A stretch of DNA of 47,895 nt from an uncultured Prevotella sp. (GTDB lineage Bacteria > Bacteroidota > Bacteroidia > Bacteroidales > Bacteroidaceae): the NCBI GenBank assembly GCA_946627325.1, contig CAMOVK010000006.1:1-47895 (forward strand). The letters run 5' to 3'. Both the position numbers and the translations under genes were made by a program. This document shows positions 44,573 to 47,895 of the stretch, in pieces. Each line of letters opens with the position of its first letter. Positions within the stretch are counted from its first letter, which is position 1. The notes under the pieces were generated by a model. It saw nothing but the letters and a program-made list of their open reading frames with translations, was not told the origin of the DNA and did no database searches.

Positions 44573-45196
44573 TTATTGTCTTTTTTCTATGATTTGGCTT
44601 ATTGTTTTCGATAGTGTTTCTGTTGTTCCATCTATTCCGAGCAATGATGAGTTGATGCATATATCGTAGCTTGCTGCGTGTCCCCATCGTTTTCCTGTAT
44701 AGAAATTGTAGAACCGTGCGCGTTCATGTTCTTTGTCGCGTAGTATTTTTTCTGCTGCGTTTTCGTCGCATTCGTGTCGTTCTGCCACTCTTTTTATTCT
44801 TTCTGCGTGGTCTGCTGTTATGAATACGTTGATTGTTTCTGGGAAATCTCGTAATACATAGTCGGCTGCTCTTCCGACGAATACGCAGTTACCTTCTGTT
44901 GCTGCGTGTCGTATAGCATCGCTTTGGAATTGGAATAGTCGGTCGTCGGTGAAGCTTGGTGTGTAGAAACTGCCTGTTGTGATGTGTGGTAGGTGGAACT
45001 GTGAGAGTGCTTTGAGAAATCCTTTGCTTTCATCGTTGCGTTCGAAGAATTGTTCGCAGAAACCGCTTTCCTTAGCTGCAAGGTCTAGAATTTCGTGGTC
45101 GTAGAATTTGCATCCAAACTTTTCTGCGAGTTTCTTGGCTATGATATGTCCGCCACTGCCAAGCTGTCTGCCTACGTTAATGATGATATGTGACAT
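44573..45196 (-). CDS. Cytidylate-kinase-like P-loop protein
   Basis: The 207-aa protein belongs to the cytidylate-kinase-like family (Cytidylate_kin2 type). The atypical P-loop INVGRQLGSGGHIIAKKLA is at residues 6-24. YDHEILDLAA, NCVFVGRAADYVLRD and INVFITADHAERIKRVAERH follow. It is distinct from the true cmk at 315-1019. The substrate is unknown. It sits between the MATE transporter (29 nt) and rmlB (50 nt), with no visible promoter. Confidence 0.85.
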   Translation of the reverse strand: MSHIIINVGRQLGSGGHIIAKKLAEKFGCKFYDHEILDLAAKESGFCEQFFERNDESKGFLKALSQFHLPHITTGSFYTPSFTDDRLFQFQSDAIRHAATEGNCVFVGRAADYVLRDFPETINVFITADHAERIKRVAERHECDENAAEKILRDKEHERARFYNFYTGKRWGHAASYDICINSSLLGIDGTTETLSKTISQIIEKRQ

Positions 45197-45225
45197 GGAT
45201 GAAAACGGTTTTTAGGGTTAAATGG

Positions 45226-46605
45226 TTATTGTGTTGATATATTTAGTTGTTGTTGTTTTGTTTGTGCTTTTTGTTTTCTGATGTATCTTGTCATTATTAT
45301 GGCTGTTACGACGCATGCCACGAAGTCGCTTGAAGGTAGCGACCACCACACTCCATCCACTCCCATCAGTGGTGGTAGCGTGATGAGTAGTGGGAGTAGG
45401 AAGATGAGTTGTCTTGATAGTGATAGGAATATGCTTATCTTTGCTTTTCCTATTGATTGGAAGAAGTTGGTGACAACCACTTGGTAGGCTATGAGTGGAA
45501 ACATCAGCGAGTTGATTCTTACAGCGTGAACTGTCCGTTTTATGAGTTCGTCGTCGGTAGTGAATAGTCCTACAATGGGTTGAGGTATCAGTTCGCTTAT
45601 GGTCCATCCAACAATCATTACGCCTATTGCGCTTGTTATTGTCAGTTTCAGTACGCGCATCAGTCGGTCGTTGTTGCCTGCGCCGTAATTGTATCCTGCA
45701 ATGGGTTGCATACCTTGATTGAGTCCCATTACCACCATGAAGAAAAGGAATGCTATTCGGTTTGCTATGCCGTATGCTCCTACTGCGAGGTCTCCTCCAT
45801 AGCGTACTAATGCTGTGTTGATGAATATCACTATTACGCACGATGCTGCGTTCATGGCGAGTGGTGCAATGCCGATGGCGAGTATGTTGCGTATGATGTT
45901 CCAGTCGAGTTTGAATATGCCTCGTTTGAAGTGTATCAGTTCGTCTTTATTGCTGAAAATCTTCAACTGCCAGCATAGTGCCGTGGTCTGTGAGAGCACT
46001 GTTGCTATGGCAGCTCCACGAATGCCCATGTCGAAAGTGTAGATAAACAGCGGGTCGAGTGCTGTGTTGAGCATCACTGTAAATATCGTTGCATACATTG
46101 CTTGCCGTGGTTTCGATGCGGCACGCAACATGGCGTTCATGCCGAAGTATAGGTGGGTAATCATGTTGCCCATGAGTATGATTTCCATATACTCACGAGC
46201 GTAGGGCAGGGTATTGTCGGTTGCACCGAAGAAGCGCAGTATAGGAGAAAGAAATAATAGGCATAGCCCTCCGAAGAGTACGCCCGTGATAATCTTCAGC
46301 ATTACCGCGTTGCCCAAGATGCGATTTGCCATCGAGTAGTCTTTCTGTCCGAGTTTTACCGACAGCAATGTTGATGCTCCCACTCCTATACATGCTCCAA
46401 TTGCACCGCTGAGGTTCATGAATGGGAAGGTTATAGCCAAGCCTGAGATAGCCATTGATCCTACACCCTGACCGATGAAAATCGAATCGACCATGTTGTA
46501 GAGCGACGATGCTGTCATGGCAACTATTGCTGGCAGAGCATATTGCACCAGCAGTTTGCCTACAGGCTTAGTTCCCAGTTCGAGAGTGGCTTGTTTGTTG
46601 TCCAT
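45226..46605 (-). CDS. MATE-family efflux transporter
   Basis: The 459-aa inner-membrane protein has about 12 helices in two homologous halves. MTASSLYNMVDSIFIGQGVGSMAISGLAITFP in the first helix pair is a MATE hallmark. The second half contains GLNQGMQPIAGYNYGAGNNDR. MATE proteins export cationic drugs or metabolites by Na+ or H+ antiport. Distant MOP-superfamily members flip lipid-linked sugars, but this sequence looks like an ordinary MATE. It is the first gene of the long run to fkp and has its own promoter. Confidence 0.92.
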   Translation of the reverse strand: MDNKQATLELGTKPVGKLLVQYALPAIVAMTASSLYNMVDSIFIGQGVGSMAISGLAITFPFMNLSGAIGACIGVGASTLLSVKLGQKDYSMANRILGNAVMLKIITGVLFGGLCLLFLSPILRFFGATDNTLPYAREYMEIILMGNMITHLYFGMNAMLRAASKPRQAMYATIFTVMLNTALDPLFIYTFDMGIRGAAIATVLSQTTALCWQLKIFSNKDELIHFKRGIFKLDWNIIRNILAIGIAPLAMNAASCVIVIFINTALVRYGGDLAVGAYGIANRIAFLFFMVVMGLNQGMQPIAGYNYGAGNNDRLMRVLKLTITSAIGVMIVGWTISELIPQPIVGLFTTDDELIKRTVHAVRINSLMFPLIAYQVVVTNFFQSIGKAKISIFLSLSRQLIFLLPLLITLPPLMGVDGVWWSLPSSDFVACVVTAIIMTRYIRKQKAQTKQQQLNISTQ

Positions 46606-46658
46606 CGACTAAAGCAGAAAGTGGTAACGATTGTAAATCGTTCCGTAAAAATTGTTTG

Positions 46659-46690
46659 CAAAGGTATGAATTATCTATCAGTCTTGCAAA
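46659..46690 (-). promoter_or_regulatory. Promoter upstream of the MATE gene
   Basis: The minus strand has TTTG (46687-46690), a 20-bp spacer and TACCTTTG (46659-46666), both consensus. The leader would be about 50 nt. No terminator is evident before fkp, so it may serve the whole 12-kb run. Confidence 0.7.
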
Positions 46691-46798
46691 ATCGGAGTGA
46701 AAGAAATACTCGGCAGTTACGAAAAATCTTTACAAAATGTTGTCGGAAAAAATCGTCTAAAAAAACTTTCGATATTGGTTTTTATATCTTTTTCATTC

Positions 46799-46947
46799 CA
46801 AAAGCAATACTCCCGACATTGGAAAGATATACTTTACAAATCCAAAAGAATACCTTTCCGATGTTGAAAGTTATTGTTTCCGATTTCTGTATGAGTGTTT
46901 TTCGTGCTGAAAAGTAGATGTTTTCGGCACGAAAAGTATATTTTTTG
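46799..46947. repeat. 22-bp phased repeat array 3 (7 units, degenerate)
   Basis: Units start at 46799, 46821, 46843, 46865, 46887, 46909 and 46931, each exactly 22 bp after the last. Arms of the GRAAAG/CTTTYC type are clear in units 2, 3 and 6 and weaker in the rest. The fifth (46887) is almost unrecognisable but occupies a full 22-bp slot. The array lies 109 bp upstream of the MATE promoter. Confidence 0.85.
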
Positions 46948-47314
46948 AAGCATAAATAACGCGAATTTTCTGCACACTTTTGTTGTTGTGTGGTCTTAGG
47001 TGTTGATGTTCAGTGAATTGCGATTGCACACAAAAATAAGCCATAATTTACAAAATAATGCTGACGTAGCAAAGCGATTTTGGAGAATTAACGCAATTTG
47101 CCCCATAAATAAAGGCATTTCAGGGAAAAACGAGGAAAGTTTGAAAGTTGGCACTAAGCAAAATTATGCGGTTCGATGAAAGAGTTAGGTCTCTTATTCG
47201 TAACCCGTAATACCCAAGTTAGAGAGTTAATCTTTCATAAATACAAAGGCATCAAAAAGAAACAAAAACTCATCCGTTTCAAAGGAAGAAGAGAACAAGG
47301 CATTGGGAGCATAC

Positions 47315-47794
47315 ATGTATGGCGACAGCCCCCACACATCAATCGACATGGAAGAATGTTATCCTCTGGCATATTCCATGTTTGACAACGAACAGGAAGA
47401 TTCATCCATTAAGAAGCAGCCAAAGGAGGATGAAACCATTGCTGCCATTGATTCAAGTGTAGTGACTCCATCAGAATCCCCGGATGCTCCCATCATGTCA
47501 GCAGAGCCTGTTTATCTTCCTGACGGGAATGATGCCAAGCAGCCTCCCATGCGTCGAGTGAGCAGCAAACAGCGCAGACTTTCTTTGGAGGAATACCGCT
47601 CTGTCTATCTTCCGGTTCCCAAGATAGAGAATCGTATGCCCGTATTCATCAGTGCCTCCCTTCGCGACGAACTTGATAAGATAGCACGTCGGCTTGGAGG
47701 CAAGCGCATGAGTGCATCAGGCATCGTTGAGAACATGGTGAAGCACCACCTGATAACGTATGGCGACGGACTAAAGGAATGGTATAAATTGTAA
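47315..47794 (+). CDS. DUF3408 conjugative-transposon protein (TraB/TraC-like)
   Basis: The 159-aa product has a disordered acidic/proline-rich N-terminal half. Its C-terminal DUF3408-type domain reads KIENRMPVFISASLRDELDKIARRLGGKRMSASGIVENMVKHHLITYGDGLKEWYKL. Such proteins are encoded early in the transfer region of Bacteroides CTn elements and resemble ribbon-helix-helix-like DNA-binding proteins. ATG at 47315 is the first ATG in frame. The frame is open to 47231 and a TTG lies at 47303. It is the only plus-strand gene on this side and no other tra gene is visible before the window ends, so it may be a remnant or the edge of an element. Confidence 0.75.
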   Translation: MYGDSPHTSIDMEECYPLAYSMFDNEQEDSSIKKQPKEDETIAAIDSSVVTPSESPDAPIMSAEPVYLPDGNDAKQPPMRRVSSKQRRLSLEEYRSVYLPVPKIENRMPVFISASLRDELDKIARRLGGKRMSASGIVENMVKHHLITYGDGLKEWYKL

Positions 47795-47895
47795 ACGATA
47801 AGTACAGAGTCTACGACTATTCACAATGGGCTTGACACCGAAGGTGGCACAAACGTCTGGATACTTTCGTATGAGTGCGGCGAGGTTATGTTTTC

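Larger units (their letters stand above)
46606..47314. other. Long intergenic region between the MATE gene and a mobile-element gene
   Basis: This stretch of about 700 bp has no convincing gene. It holds the MATE promoter (46659-46690), the seven-unit phased array (46799-46947), a CACAC/GTGTG inverted repeat near 46971-46992, and A/T-rich sequence to about 47175. The rightmost ~150 bp preserve an open frame into the DUF3408 gene but lack an ATG. The boundary of an inserted element may lie here, but I see no clear terminal repeat. Confidence 0.6.

Noticed and set aside
46799..46947. Phased arrays interpreted as CRISPR arrays
   Set aside because: There are no identical repeats with unique 30-nt spacers and no cas genes. 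The period is 22 bp and the units are short palindromes.
47176..47385. 69-aa open frame before the DUF3408 gene
   Set aside because: It is lysine/arginine-rich without recognisable features and overlaps the DUF3408 gene in another frame. No support for coding.

Overview
The window comes from a Bacteroidales bacterium, most likely Prevotellaceae. This is inferred from the gene families (PorQ of type IX secretion, bifunctional Fkp, DUF4421, PepSY-like lipoproteins, an 11-subunit complex I with fused NuoCD, a DUF3408 conjugative-transposon protein) and from promoters of the Bacteroidetes type: TTTG about 19-21 bp upstream of TAnnTTTG. Nearly all genes lie on the minus strand. The exceptions are a short plus-strand pair at 33.3-34.8 kb and a mobile-element gene at the right edge.

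Layout from left to right. 1-240: tRNA-Ser(GGA) followed by tandem copies of its own 3' end plus terminator. 0.3-2.0 kb: cmk and porQ. 2.1-5.5 kb: three exported proteins (GH29 alpha-L-fucosidase, a DUF4421 beta-barrel, a periplasmic nitroreductase). 5.6-11.8 kb: a compact run mscS - tonB - prenyl diphosphate synthase - tatD - PagL-like barrel. 12.1-13.4 kb: folC. 13.5-17.2 kb: an OmpR-type two-component system and two PepSY-like exported proteins, with related upstream sequences. 17.4-27.5 kb: the nuo operon nuoA-B-CD-H-I-J-K-L-M-N, with no nuoE, nuoF or nuoG. 27.6-33.2 kb: a BadF-type sugar kinase, a truncated K+/H+ antiporter remnant, two unrecognised small proteins, a Gate-domain membrane protein, rubrerythrin and asparaginase. 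33.3-34.8 kb (plus): an orphan Wza-like lipoprotein overlapping a DUF2284 gene. 34.8-46.6 kb: one co-directional run, MATE transporter - cytidylate-kinase-like - rmlB - sigma-region-4-like protein - fdtA-like - FemAB-like acyltransferase - fdtB-like - yfhO - fkp, which makes activated deoxy-aminosugar and GDP-fucose precursors for surface glycans. 47.3 kb to the end: a DUF3408 gene marking the edge or a remnant of a conjugative element.

The most unusual signal is a family of three intergenic arrays (11945-12027, 37757-37839, 46799-46947). The 15 units recur at exactly 22 bp. Each unit is an A-rich arm (GRAAAG) and a T-rich arm (CTTTYC) 11 bp apart. The bases diverge but the 22-bp phase never slips, which suggests a helically phased protein-binding or curved-DNA element. 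The arrays lie upstream of mscS, fkp and the MATE gene. Other signals worth checking are related promoter regions in the two-component/PepSY locus, OmpR-style 11-bp direct repeats, and two identical promoter-start junctions that predict leaderless mRNAs.
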